A stretch of 64,000 bases of DNA from Astropecten irregularis (taxonomy: Eukaryota; Echinodermata; Asteroidea; Paxillosida; Astropectinidae): contig OZ020251.1 in NCBI GenBank assembly GCA_963971285.1, positions 558,001 through 622,000 on the forward strand, given 5' to 3'. The translations under genes were made by a program, and so were the position numbers. Of the stretch, positions 1-10,355 are shown piece after piece. Within the stretch, counting starts at the first letter, position 1. The number at the start of each line of letters is the position of its first letter. A model generated the notes under the pieces. That model was given only the letters and a program-made list of their open reading frames with translations, was not told the DNA's origin and searched no databases.

Positions 1-1
1 A

Positions 2-3000
2 GATAACAGGTTTCGAATACAGTCAAAGAAAGTACCATTTGCTCCAGTGACCACAGTAGTTATCAAACCAGGAGAGACAAAACATGTCACATTGCAAGGA
101 AGAACTCCTCCATATGCTAAGAATTCAGATGTAGTCTTACATGCTAATGAATATCTGTCCAAATATTGTCCAAGCTCAATGATAGTAACGATTCATAAAG
201 GTCGAACCCAAATTGTGGTAACGAATACAGGAAAAAGACCTGTACACCTAACTAAAGGTAGACCAGTAGCTGCATTATACCTAGGAGACTTAATAACAAC
301 GACCCAATCATTTCCAATAAATGACATTTCAATGACATTGAAAACAGAAGAGAGAACCAATCGAAAGGAGGAAAAATCATATAAGTCTAAAAATCTGGAA
401 AAGTATCCACACTTAGACCCAAGTGACCCCCTGGCTAATAAAACAAAAGAGGAATTAATAACAACCCAGATAGATCTAACAGGGAGTATCCTCTCCACAG
501 CAGAGAAAAGTCGAGTACGTAAACTATTAATAGAAAATAGTAAAGCGTTTTCACTCTATGGTGAACTTTCTAGTTGCCCAGATTTTGAAGCGAATATTGA
601 ATTGGCAAATGATGCCCCTTTCTTTATCCGACCCTACTTTGCCACCGAACCAAACAAAGTGCTTATTGAACAAGAGCTGAACAAGCTAGTCAAATTAGGC
701 ATTTTAGCAGTAGGACATCAAGCCTACACCTCGCCAGTTATGATGATTGCAAAGAAAGGTACTCATGAAAAGAGAGTTGTAACGGATTTTCGGTTTTTGA
801 ATTCCCGCATTAAACGCATCAATCATCCCTTCCCCCTACTAACTGAAACAATGAAACGAATAGGAAATGCAAATGCTAAGGTGTTAAGTGTTATTGACTT
901 GAAATCAGCATTTCACTGCATTCCACTTTCTAAAGATGCACAGAAATATACAGGCATAGCCTCTTTTCATGGAGGTAAACACTACTACTATAAACGACTA
1001 CCCCAAGGATTGAATATTTCACCTGGAATATTTCAAGCCAAAATTGATGATATACTAAGAACAATCCCTAACTGTCGCACTTTCTGTATAGCTCATCATG
1101 ATGATATAATTTTGTTTAGCCCAGATAAACAGTCACATACACAACACTTAGAGCATGTTCTCCAAGCACTCATTGACAATGGTTTGAAGGTTAGCCCCAA
1201 AAAGTGCAAACTCTACAGAGATGATGTAACCTATATGGGAAACAGAATAACCATAAATCATGAAGGCCACCCCTGTGTGCAGCCCATGCATAACAGATGT
1301 TCTGCAATTAAGAAGTTGCCAAGGCCAACCACACCTAAACAAGTGAGGAGACTTGTGGGTGCAGTTAATTATGTGTCTAGCTACTTTCCAAACATTCAAG
1401 CGATTTTACGACCACTCCATCAACTCACTAGGAAAAAGACCAAATTCCTGTGGACCACAGAGCATGATGAGGCTTTGAGTAAAATTAAAGAACTAATGAC
1501 AAATCCTCCTGTATTGCACATGCCACAAAAATTAGGTCGTTTCACTTTGAACAGTGATACATCTAGGACTGCAACTGGATCATATTTGACACAGACAGTC
1601 AATGGAAATGAACATATCCTTGGATATTACTCAAAGGTCCTACCAAATGCTTGCCAGAGATACAGTGTTACTGAATTAGAACTCTTTGGACTTCTAATTA
1701 ACATCTCTGCATTTAAATATCTACTTAAGGGATGTGAATTTGACGCATATGTAGATCACAGTGCGATTGTGCAAATACTCCAGTCAAAGGAAGAGCCGTG
1801 TACTACACGCTTACAGAAGCTAATTCTGAAGTTGTCAGATTATTCCTTTAAAATAGGATACAAGAAGGGATCTGACCTAGTTCTGGCCGATTTCTTGTCG
1901 CGTGCACCACGCGAAGATGATTCTGAAATCGATAGAATCATGCCAGTGGCATTTTGCCTCTTCTCAGAACAAGATCTAATAGAACAGAACACAATGAGCC
2001 CTATTGTACAGCCCATTGAACGGAAAGTAACAAGAGCCTATGCAAAGAAAATGAACATTCAAGTACCAGATCTATATCCATCGGCATCCAAGCCTAACGT
2101 GACCAGAATATCAGAGTCTAAGGGTACAAGCGAAGTGAAAAGAAACAACAAACCACCTGATCCTGTAAGTTCCACGGTCACACCACTTTCTGAGTTTGAC
2201 GAACCTCATGGTCAAAGATGCACTAATACGACAAATCTGTCAAACAGACAGAAATCGACTCAAGAAGGTACGTACAAAAATACGCCTCCTGAACCAAGGC
2301 TAGTAGATAAGCCTTACGCATCATCCTCAGATCAAATTCACAGAGACATACCACCGGAACTATACGAACCTCCCAAACCTCTAATGACCAAGGTCAACAA
2401 TGTTGTTGCTAGTCATGTTCCAAAGCAAAAGGAACTAGATAGAATGATGGATGTAATTAAGAGGAAGATTATCAGAGATTACAATCTCCCGATCGATATG
2501 AAGCAATTGAAGACAGAACAAGAAACATCACCGTTCTTTAAGCCAATCTATGATTATTTGGCCTATGATATATTGCCTAGTGACAAAAAGTCTGCAAAAG
2601 CTGTGCAAACAAAAGCTGAGCAATACATAATGTGTGATGGAATTCTCTTCCGCTTGTTGCTAGATGACAAAAATGACAACCTTACAATGCAACTGGCTAT
2701 ACCAGAAAGTTTGACAGAAACAATAATCTCCCAATACCACGACAATCTACTGAGCAATCACCAAGGTGTTAGCCGCACATATCTTACGATGAGACGTAAT
2801 TTCTATATGCCTAACATGTTTGAGAGAATTAGTAATTATGTCAAAGCATGCTTGAGATGTCAACAATTTCGTGGGAAACCAGACAAAACTAGACCATTCC
2901 ACTCAAGAGCACCTGACTCATATAGACCGTTTGATCGCATAAGCTTAGATTTTAAGTCAATGCCAACCTCCTATACAGGTTATAAGCACATAATGGTAAT

Positions 3001-3442
3001 ATGTGATGAAATCACACGGTTTATAGTTTGTGTACCATTGAAGACACTAGATGCTGAAACAATCTGTGAAGCTCTAATTCAAAAGGTAGTATGTGTATTT
3101 GGACCACCATCATGCCTCATAACTGATGCAGCAGCGTCATTAACAGGGAAACTGTTAACACTGTTATGTGATACATTGAACATAGACAAAAAAGTCATCA
3201 GTGTTCAAAATCATGGCAGTTTACATGTTGAGAGACACATTCGCACACTCTCAGAGTTTCTGAAAGTTAATCTGAATCAACTCGGTAATGACTGGGTTAG
3301 ATATGTATCAACAACCTGTTACGCATACAACTCTTTCTCATCATCACACTTGGGGAATTTCAGCCCATATGAACTAGTATTTGGACGTAAACCACCAAAC
3401 ATGACCAACCTAACATTCAACCCTATGACAGGCCTAGCATAA
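2..3442 (+). CDS. pol: Ty3/gypsy Pol polyprotein, 5'-truncated (RT, RNase H, integrase)
   Basis: The frame is open from the window edge (base 2) to TAA at 3440-3442, so the true start is upstream. The first 90 or so residues look like the region following the retropepsin domain. The reverse transcriptase lies at about nt 600-1400: it has a LPQG motif near nt 1000 and a catalytic DD at 1100-1105. The residues before the DD are His-His (nt 1094-1099), where the family normally has Tyr-x. RNase H follows (about 1540-1900), with an Asp in NSDTS, a Glu in TELEL and an Asp in YVDHS. A variable linker comes next. The integrase has an HHCC zinc site (about 2730-2870) and a DDE core: Asp in SLDF, Asp in LITDA and Glu in HVERH. 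The integrase C-terminus is missing from this frame and continues in another. The assignment to Ty3/gypsy is firm; the lineage within it is not resolved. Confidence 0.9.
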   Translation, partial: DNRFRIQSKKVPFAPVTTVVIKPGETKHVTLQGRTPPYAKNSDVVLHANEYLSKYCPSSMIVTIHKGRTQIVVTNTGKRPVHLTKGRPVAALYLGDLITTTQSFPINDISMTLKTEERTNRKEEKSYKSKNLEKYPHLDPSDPLANKTKEELITTQIDLTGSILSTAEKSRVRKLLIENSKAFSLYGELSSCPDFEANIELANDAPFFIRPYFATEPNKVLIEQELNKLVKLGILAVGHQAYTSPVMMIAKKGTHEKRVVTDFRFLNSRIKRINHPFPLLTETMKRIGNANAKVLSVIDLKSAFHCIPLSKDAQKYTGIASFHGGKHYYYKRLPQGLNISPGIFQAKIDDILRTIPNCRTFCIAHHDDIILFSPDKQSHTQHLEHVLQALIDNGLKVSPKKCKLYRDDVTYMGNRITINHEGHPCVQPMHNRCSAIKKLPRPTTPKQVRRLVGAVNYVSSYFPNIQAILRPLHQLTRKKTKFLWTTEHDEALSKIKELMTNPPVLHMPQKLGRFTLNSDTSRTATGSYLTQTVNGNEHILGYYSKVLPNACQRYSVTELELFGLLINISAFKYLLKGCEFDAYVDHSAIVQILQSKEEPCTTRLQKLILKLSDYSFKIGYKKGSDLVLADFLSRAPREDDSEIDRIMPVAFCLFSEQDLIEQNTMSPIVQPIERKVTRAYAKKMNIQVPDLYPSASKPNVTRISESKGTSEVKRNNKPPDPVSSTVTPLSEFDEPHGQRCTNTTNLSNRQKSTQEGTYKNTPPEPRLVDKPYASSSDQIHRDIPPELYEPPKPLMTKVNNVVASHVPKQKELDRMMDVIKRKIIRDYNLPIDMKQLKTEQETSPFFKPIYDYLAYDILPSDKKSAKAVQTKAEQYIMCDGILFRLLLDDKNDNLTMQLAIPESLTETIISQYHDNLLSNHQGVSRTYLTMRRNFYMPNMFERISNYVKACLRCQQFRGKPDKTRPFHSRAPDSYRPFDRISLDFKSMPTSYTGYKHIMVICDEITRFIVCVPLKTLDAETICEALIQKVVCVFGPPSCLITDAAASLTGKLLTLLCDTLNIDKKVISVQNHGSLHVERHIRTLSEFLKVNLNQLGNDWVRYVSTTCYAYNSFSSSHLGNFSPYELVFGRKPPNMTNLTFNPMTGLA

Positions 3443-4235
3443 CCAAGACAAACAGAATGCAAAAATCTCACAGAAGCTCAATAAGAATCCTATCTACAGT
3501 GTTGGACAATTAGTATACTTGTACAAACCAACAAGTTCTTCACTGACAGCAAACTCAAAGAAAATTGCTGCTGAATGGTGTGGACCATTGGTAATCCACC
3601 AAGTGCTTGATAGGACTCATTATATACTAGCTACTCTCAAAGGAGAAATACTTCAAGATGTGTTCAATTACAACAGACTGAAACCCTGTTTCATTAATGC
3701 ATCAAGTGCCCAAAAGAATATCACACACATACAAAAACTGAAAGAAGCACTGGGACAGAACAAGCAAACACAGAAAAGTGACAATTCTGATAAACAAACT
3801 GTCTCACAACTTCAATTCCTTGATGAACAAGAGGAAACACTTCCTTTGTTTAAAGGTGAACATACCATGTGTCTTCGAAACACAGAACCTATATGTCCAG
3901 ATGAATATATTTCTCTGTTAACTGATAATAAGGGCAAAGCTGCTAAGCACCAACTGACTAAAGATGAACTAAAAACGCAGTTCGACTTAATGATGACTGC
4001 CCCAGTTGATAAGACCATGACAATGCACAAAGCTCGATTCAAGACAGGACAATTGCAAATTCTTGTATCTTTCAAGAAACCGCAGCTTAATGACAAAGAG
4101 GAGACGGACATTTCATTTTGGTGGAACATTGACAAATATTCAGACACCAAAGAGTTGATTGAGCAAGTTCTCATGAAGAAAACGATACCAGTTTGTGGAA
4201 CGCCTAAGAGAATGTTACACACTTTATTTATGTAA
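3438..4235 (+). pseudogene. Frame-shifted continuation of gypsy Pol: integrase C-terminus plus unknown extension
   Basis: This frame opens after TAG at 3435-3437 and closes with TAA at 4233-4235. Its first part, QLVYLYKP followed by a WCGPL stretch and NRLKPC (about nt 3505-3700), is the usual C-terminal beta-barrel region of a gypsy integrase, so it belongs to the same protein as the frame ending at 3442. The two frames meet only within about 3438-3442, which points to a small indel rather than a separate gene. The first ATG in this frame is not needed for any known product. After the barrel come about 170 residues rich in Lys, Gln and Thr, with a Trp-Trp (about 4120) and no motif recognised here. 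They could be a lineage-specific Pol tail. Confidence 0.75.
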
Positions 4236-5017
4236 ATCTTTACATAATTATAATAAAGTTTAGGAGTTCAGATAACAGTTATAAATGATGCTAGTTTAAA
4301 GCAAATGTGTGTTGTAAATATATGAACACATGCTGAGATTTATGATTTCAGATTATGATTGTTTTGTTGTTGATAATATTGGAAGTAACCATTATGATTT
4401 TTTATTAAGTTGGAAGTCACTGATATGAAGAGAGTTTGATATTTCAGACAGGATATTAAGAAGGTCAAAGAGAAACTATGTGTATTATTGGATATATCAT
4501 AGATTACTCATTTTACGGGATAGATGTTGTTTGTGCCAGATTCTGTGTTTGATTAATAGAAAACACACACTCAGAATGAGAAAACTTACAAGGTCAAATT
4601 AAACATGAATGTACATGTACTGCACATCGCATCTAGAGCGCACCCGTATTATATGACTTGCAATGATGAAGATTGAATGATAAGAAGTTATCGATTAATA
4701 TCGAATGTAGAAGTTTTAGTTTAATTTCCTTAAGACGAAACACGTACTGTATATAAAACCTAGATTAGAAAATCATGCATAGATTTGCCGTTTAAGTTGA
4801 ATATTATTATTATTACTTTTCATTAATCCAAATATTATACCTGTTTACACTATACTGTATTTGTTTACCATCATGCAAAGTTAAGGATAATTGCTGAAGA
4901 AAATACAGCGTATGACTATTTTGTGCTGAAGAATCGTATGAGTGAATGAGTGTGAGAGTGCAGGTAGAAGAATAAACTAACAGTTTCACTAATAAGTAGA
5001 TATACCAGTGATAAGTT
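4236..5017. other. Non-coding region between pol and the polypurine tract
   Basis: This is about 780 bp of AT-rich DNA inside the retrotransposon with no open frame of note and no envelope-like gene. An AATAAA-like motif sits just after the stop codon (about 4251-4257). Nothing else was recognised. Confidence 0.6.
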
Positions 5018-5051
5018 AAAAAAAAAAAAAAAAAAAAAAAGACAAAGGGGA
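5018..5051 (+). promoter_or_regulatory. Polypurine tract (plus-strand primer) of the LTR element
   Basis: A run of 23 A (5018-5040) is followed by GAC and AAAGGGGA, ending directly at the TG that opens the LTR. This is the expected place and composition for the polypurine tract that primes plus-strand synthesis. The long A run may be a later slippage expansion. Confidence 0.75.
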
Positions 5052-5445
5052 TGTTATGTATTGATTGTCAATTGTCAATACATATACCTTCCATTAGATA
5101 TTGGTCAGTGGTCAGACATGGTCAGACAAACCGTCTACACCATGACAAGTAGTGGTCCTAATATTTACGACCTTTTCCTGGACCCACTGTACCTACTTCC
5201 TGGCAGTCCAACTTTATGGACCTGCTGACTGACATGTCTTCCACATGTCTAGCTGGTATCTTAGATGGTCATTAATCATTGTACATATAACTAACTCCTT
5301 TGTTCACTGTTCTGATATAAATGATCAGCCCTCCAAGTAGAGATATGGAGATGGTGTTGAGCCCTGATCACGAGTGGTTCAATAAATAGATATACTGTTC
5401 GATTCCATAATACTCTGCGTTTGTCACTTGACTTGTCTCATTACA
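5052..5445 (+). repeat. 3' LTR of the Ty3/gypsy element
   Basis: The repeat begins TGTTATGT and ends CATTACA, so it has the canonical TG...CA ends, and it lies directly after the polypurine tract. It contains a TATA-like box TATAAA (5316-5321) and a polyadenylation signal AATAAA (5381-5386), spaced as in a U3-R-U5 layout. The length is 394 bp. The matching 5' LTR is outside the window, so the boundaries rest on these internal signs only. The 62 bp that follow (5446-5507) are neither LTR nor satellite. Confidence 0.8.
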
Positions 5446-5507
5446 TGTACTTATGTTAACTGCATATTACTGATCCCGTGGGTTCAAATACTGTTGAATA
5501 AACCCCA

Positions 5508-7280
5508 CATAACAATAAATCATTGCAGATTTCGCTATGCAGGGCGACTTCAGATTCAAAAATTCAGATATATGATTTACACTGAAAATAAAAATACACG
5601 TGTAATTTAGTTTTTCCTGAGTTTGCCCCAGAAATGAGCAGGCAGATTTCAAAGATCGTGTTCAAAATAAAGAATTAGACTGCGCATGCGTGCTGCCATA
5701 TATAATACACATACAGTTTAACCCGGTATTACATGATGTGTAAAACATTACAGGTTTCGCTATGCACGCCGTCTTCAGGCTCAAAAATTCAGATATATGA
5801 TCTAGACTGAAAATAAAAAGACACGTGAAATTTAGTTTTTCCTGAATTTGCCCCAGAAATGAGCAGGCAGATTTCAAAGATCGTGTTAAAAATAAAGAAT
5901 AAGACTGCGCATGCGTGCTGCCATATATAATACACATACAGTGTAACCCGGTATTACATGATATGTAAAACATTACAGATTTCGCTATGCGTGCCGTCTT
6001 CAGGCTCAAAAATTCAGATATATGATCTAGACTGAAAATAAAAAGACACGTGAAATTTTGTTTTCCCTGAGTTTGACCCAGAAATGAGCAGGCAGATTTC
6101 AAAGATCGTGTTTAAAATATAGGATTGGAAAGCGCGCTGTCATATATAATACACATAAAGTGTTGAACGTCATAACATGATTCATAAATCATTGCAGATT
6201 TCGCTATGCAGGGCGACTTCGGGTTCAAAAATTCAGATATATGATCTTGACTGAAAATAAAAAGACACGTGAAATTTTGTTTTTCCTGAATTTGCCCCAG
6301 AAATGAGCAGGCTGATTTCAAAGATCGTGTTCAAAATAAAGAATTAGACTGCGTGCTGTCATATATAATACACATAAAGTGTTGAACGTCATAACATGAT
6401 TCATAAATCATTGCAGATTTCGCTATGCAGGGCGACTTCGGGTTCAAAAATTCAGATATATGATCTTGACTGAAAATAAAAAGACACGTGAAATTTTGTT
6501 TTTCCTGAATTTGCCCCAGAAATGAGCAGGCAGATTTCAAAGATCGTGTTCAAAATAAAGAATTAGACTGCGTGCTGTCATATATAATACACATACAGTG
6601 TAGAACGTCATAACATGATATACAAATAATTACAGATTTCGCTATGCAGGGCGACTTCAGATTCAAAAATTCAGATATATGATCTACACTGAAAATAAAA
6701 AGACACGTGAAATTTTGTTTTCCCTGAATTTGCCCCAGAAATGAGCAGGCAGATTTCAAAGATCGTGTTCAAAATAAAGAATTAGACTGCGCATGCGTCC
6801 TGCCATATATAATACACATACAGTGTAACCTGGTATTACATGATATGTAAAACATTACAGATTTCGCTATGCGTGCCGTCTTCAGGCTCAAAAATTCAGA
6901 TATATGATCTAGATTGAAAATAAAAAGACACGTGAAATTTTGTTTTCCCTGAGTTTGACCCAGAAATGAGCAGGCAGATTTCAAAGATCGTGTTCTAAAA
7001 TATAGGATTGGAAAGCGCGCTGTCATATATAATACACATAAAGTGTTGAACGTCATAACATGATTCATAAATCATTGCAGATTTCGCTATGCAGGGAGAC
7101 TTCGGGTTCAAAAATTCAGATATATGATCTTGACTGAAGATAAAAAGACACGTGAAATTTTGTTTTTCCTGAATTTGCCCCAGAAATGAGCAGGCAGATT
7201 TCAAAGATCGTGTTCAAAATAAAGAATAAGACTGCGCATGCGTGCTGCCATATATAATACACATACAGTGTAACCCGGTA
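5508..7280. repeat. Satellite array, left segment (about 8 monomers)
   Basis: Satellite homology starts at about 5508 and continues to the MULE insertion. The monomers are 219 or 225 bp. Shared landmarks are a TATATAATACACATA stretch, a TTTCGCTATGCAGGGCGACTTC core, AGATATATGATCT, a CACGTG hexamer inside GACACGTG or TACACGTG, and ATGAGCAGGCAGATTTCAAAG. Type A (225 bp) carries GCGCATGCGTGC and ACCCGGTATTAC. Type B has TATAGGATTGGAAAGCGCGC. Type C has TAGACTGCGTGCTGTC and GTAGAACGTCATAAC. Variants here, such as the GCAGGGAGACTTC copy near 7093, recur right of the MULE near 20023 and 20460, so both sides are one array. Confidence 0.95.
7272..7280. repeat. Target site duplication of the MULE, left copy
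   Basis: AACCCGGTA directly before the left inverted repeat, identical to 16895-16903 after the right one. Removing one copy plus the element restores an uninterrupted type A monomer. Nine base pairs is the usual duplication for Mutator-like transposons. Confidence 0.95.
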
Positions 7281-7314
7281 GCGTATTTTTTTTTTGCACC
7301 GTAGCGAGGGGTTT
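7281..7314 (+). repeat. MULE terminal inverted repeat, left
   Basis: The sequence is GCGTA, ten T, then GCACCGTAGCGAGGGGTTT. It is a perfect 34-bp reverse complement of 16861-16894. Beyond the 34 bp the similarity becomes patchy, though both sides contain a GCTGCAGCT motif within about 110 bp of the end, so the original inverted repeat may have been longer. Confidence 0.95.
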
Positions 7315-8199
7315 CATCCACATTACGCCCTTGTTTTAAGACTACGAATCTGTGTGTATAGAGGGCGCTGCACGCGTACGCTGCAGCTATCTAGAGCGCG
7401 GCACAGACATAAGGTTACTTTATAATTAAATAAAGATACGCTAGTTGGTGGTTCGGTAATCAAATCAACTTCCATTGTGTGAAGTCTTAAAAGGTAGAAA
7501 ATAGTACCTTCAAGCGTCAGTTCCAAATCCTAACTTAATGCATGATCGTGTCTATCCGTTTTCACCGTGTAGGCCTAATCAGTTAAACAACTATAGTCTA
7601 TACATGGAGGATAGAAGGAACACATGTATCCATTTGCATTGTTTGATTTGTTTTGAACAACCCAACAAATAAGGAATTTGTTTCGATCTATACTTCAAAA
7701 AGAAAGTTTATTAAAAAATTATTGAAAAATATCATCATTTTTAATTTGGGTGAAACACACAAATTGAATATAATGTTTTTTTTCTTCTCAATAATCTAAT
7801 TGATCAAGAAAGGTCTAATACACAAGCACAATTCCAATTGCAGTGTTGACAATTGCTTATTTATTCAACTTGTTGGGCAGCACACAATAAACAATGTCAG
7901 GAAAGCCTGAAATATGAATGCATCATTTGAAGTTGGCAATTTATTAAAACATGAAGCTATAAAAAAGAACAAGTTGCACTATAAACTGCAAAATTTATTT
8001 CACATGTCAATATTCTCAATCCCTTTTTATACCCTTGTTCCTCGATGATTACATTAGGTGAAACAAAGCAATATAATTCCAGCAGGGCTAGAACTGAACT
8101 GTACATGTAAAAGGGACTGTTCCAAAACAGTCAATTATGGAAAACATAACCTGTATCAGACAACACATCTCGAATATGCATCCGCTGCATGAGACCCAG
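7315..8199. other. MULE interior, 3' side, no gene seen
   Basis: The part next to the left end (7320-7450) is GC-richer, as subterminal regions often are. The rest is AT-rich, without a convincing frame or repeat. Confidence 0.5.
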
Positions 8200-8845
8200 G
8201 CACCAAGAAAAATATACAATCCATCCAAAAAGTCCAAAAGAAGGGCAGCTATAGGTTTGTGTGCAGTGATCGTAATCCAACATCAAGCATTACTAAGATG
8301 CTCGCTCACCTTAAATGGGACCCCATGGAGATGGAACCTCAAATTCAGAGGCTGACCAACCTTCAAAAGATATTCAACCATGAATTGACATAAACGCTGA
8401 CCTGTTTAATTGTTAAGCAGAAACCCAGCAGAACTAGAAGAGGCAACAACAAACAACTTAAAGTTCTACATTACACATCAGCTCCATAAACTCAATCCTT
8501 CTTCCCTGAAACCACCAAACTTTGGAATAATTACCCCAGTCAACTGTCGATATAACTTCAACCGTCAGCCTTCAGAAGCTCCATCAAACCTATCTTACTA
8601 CAACTTTAATATAATACATATAGCAGATTTAGCCTCCTGATCCACTCTCGTCAACTTCCAGTATAGTCTCTAGAGGACCTTTCGGAAGTGATTTCTACAA
8701 GGTACAAGGCCTAATTTTAGACTTATGTTTTTATTGTGCAATTATATTCTTCAACTCACTTATAGTAATTCTTTTCCAGATTCCTGCAATGTTAAGGAGT
8801 GCATTATTGTTTAATCTATGTACAATAAATTATTTTTAAAAAAAA
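8200..8845 (+). pseudogene. Degenerate LINE fragment (Jockey/CR1-type RT C-terminus)
   Basis: Translated in pieces, the stretch gives the C-terminal end of a non-LTR reverse transcriptase. RFVCSDRNPTSSITKML, LKWDPME and QRLTNLQKI occur at about 8245-8375. SFFPETTKLWNNYPSQL and PSAFRSSIKPI follow at about 8500-8600. These match the usual order in Jockey/CR1-like elements (RRAARFV, SSVTxML, LGW, RR, RLTMxYKI, SFFPRTxxxWNxLP, FKxxL). In-frame stops and frame changes break it. The 3' end has AATAAA (8824-8829) and a short A run ending at 8845. It is a 5'-truncated, decayed copy carried inside the MULE. Confidence 0.75.
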
Positions 8846-9486
8846 CCTAGACACCCCTCCCCAACAAGCATTTCCTAATGTATGGATGGTGTCTACCAAC
8901 AATCCCATGCAGTGAGCCATGAACCTTTCAGCTACTGATCAAACCCCACACATTTCTTAGCCATCTCACTTTTCACTCAGTCAATAGACTCAGTCTATTT
9001 TGCCACTATTACAAATGACTGAGTGACAGTTGTGGTCATCTTAGTGGTGATCTATGTGTAGTGAATGTGGGCGGCCACATTGAGGGGAGATTTACAGATT
9101 GCAACTAAGAATGTTAAGATGACCACCATTGTCACTCAATTGTAATGGTAGCAAAATTGACTTTTCCAGACAATCAGTAATTTCTCAGTGATGCAAAAAT
9201 GGATTGCATTGAAATTTCATCAGAACATGGCATGGGAGATATTGAATGCAATAGACTAAAAATCTAATCCCTACAAACATACAATTTCTTTCCATAATTT
9301 TTTGAAAATGGGTATCGTTTTCTTTTTTGACACACTGTAGTAGAATGTTACACAATAGGGCATGCCCAGTGTCATGCTGGTACGGTAGTAAGGAAGCGGA
9401 TATAATTTTGTATATTGAACACACAGCATAGGGCCTACATTATCAGTATTGTGTCCCTGTATGTAGAATACTGGTTTCTGTCAAGG
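8846..9486. other. MULE interior, no gene seen
   Basis: No convincing coding frame was found. A passage near 8985-9175 contains short imperfect inverted repeats around GACTGAGTGACA-like motifs (for example GTCAATAGACTCAGTC near 8980 and CACTCAATTG near 9135), perhaps a fragment of another non-autonomous element. Confidence 0.4.
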
Positions 9487-9711
9487 CAGGGTTGATAAAA
9501 ATGATTTTGTTTTTAAATAGAAAAAAATGATTTATATTCAGTTAAATCTGACTTTTTTTATTTAAATAAATTTTGGGGATTTAATACATAATACTGTAAT
9601 TGAGCGTTTTGGTTTTTTTTTGAAGATTTGTTTTTCCATTGACTTATATCTATTCAAATCATTGATTTCAATCAATGATTTAAATTAAGTAATTTAAATC
9701 AAACAACCCTG
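9487..9711. mobile_element. 225-bp hAT-type MITE
   Basis: The element starts CAGGGTTGATAAAAATGATT and ends with the inverted counterpart (AATTTAAATCAAACAACCCTG), giving imperfect terminal inverted repeats with a perfect CAGGGTTG/CAACCCTG end. The flanks are TGTCAAGG (9479-9486) and TGTCATGG (9712-9719), an 8-bp duplication with one mismatch, as hAT elements make. The inside is T/A-rich and non-coding, with a palindromic ATTGATTTCAATCAATGATT stretch near 9661-9680. Confidence 0.8.
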
Positions 9712-10355
9712 TGTCATGGTGAATAAATCCTACAAATTAATATGTGTGTACACTTTTGCAAACCCACATACAACTCATAATATTAGAGGACTGATATATT
9801 GTTTACAGATTATCTACTTGATTGCCATCTTTCAACTTTTCCTGAGTAATGTGCAGTGCGCACGGTCGTTAAGTTTTCAGGGTTTTTGTTAGTTCTCTTT
9901 TCTTATCCAGGCATTTTAAATGGTTTAACAAATATCACATGGTTTGAGAGTGGACAGTCGATTATACTATACCTCATAAATATTTATGACCTATAGCCGA
10001 ATCCCAATTGATTTATTCACCATCACATGCCAGTGGATATATTTGCTGATCACCAGCGAGTAGGCTGGGGAATCTCCAAAGGAACTGTTACACATGTAAC
10101 ATCTCACTGCGCATGTAACATCTCACTTAAAATCCATTGAACAATTGGTCATGAATATTTTTGAGGTGTATTTAAGTAGGTTACAGAAGATTACCCAGTA
10201 CTTTCTTTTGGCTCAGGACATTGAGGGGTTCACTTGGCACTATGAGTTTTGCCCAAGGACTGTCCCATAGCGACAACACGGCCTAAGCAATGAGGAGCTG
10301 AGACACGTTTACGCTTTGGAAGTCGTGAACCAGTTGGTTCCAGACCCCTAGCGTA
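9712..10355. other. MULE region downstream of the transposase stop
   Basis: This lies between the MITE and the transposase stop codon and would be 3' untranslated or flanking DNA of the gene. A short repeat CATGTAACATCTCACT occurs twice (about 10095-10130). No coding frame was seen. Confidence 0.45.

Larger units (their letters stand above)
1..5445 (+). mobile_element. Ty3/gypsy LTR retrotransposon, 3' part
   Basis: The left edge cuts this element, so the 5' LTR, primer binding site and gag are not visible. What remains is pol (open from base 2), a broken integrase C-terminus, about 800 bp of non-coding DNA, a polypurine tract and a 3' LTR. The domain order reverse transcriptase, RNase H, integrase is that of Ty3/gypsy rather than Ty1/copia. 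The element lies 62 bp left of the satellite array. The target duplication cannot be checked because the 5' end is outside. The frame break in pol and a changed RT motif suggest a dead copy. Confidence 0.9.

Noticed and set aside
5540-5570. CENP-B box in the monomer core TTTCGCTATGCAGGGCGAC
   Set aside because: TTCG and a G/C-rich half are present, but the fixed A and the spacing to CGGG do not fit, not even in the TATGCCGGGCG variant. A centromere role is not supported by sequence.
5428-5610. Plus-strand frame across the end of the LTR and the first monomer
   Set aside because: It joins unrelated sequences (LTR end, unique flank, satellite), has no domain, and is expected by chance.
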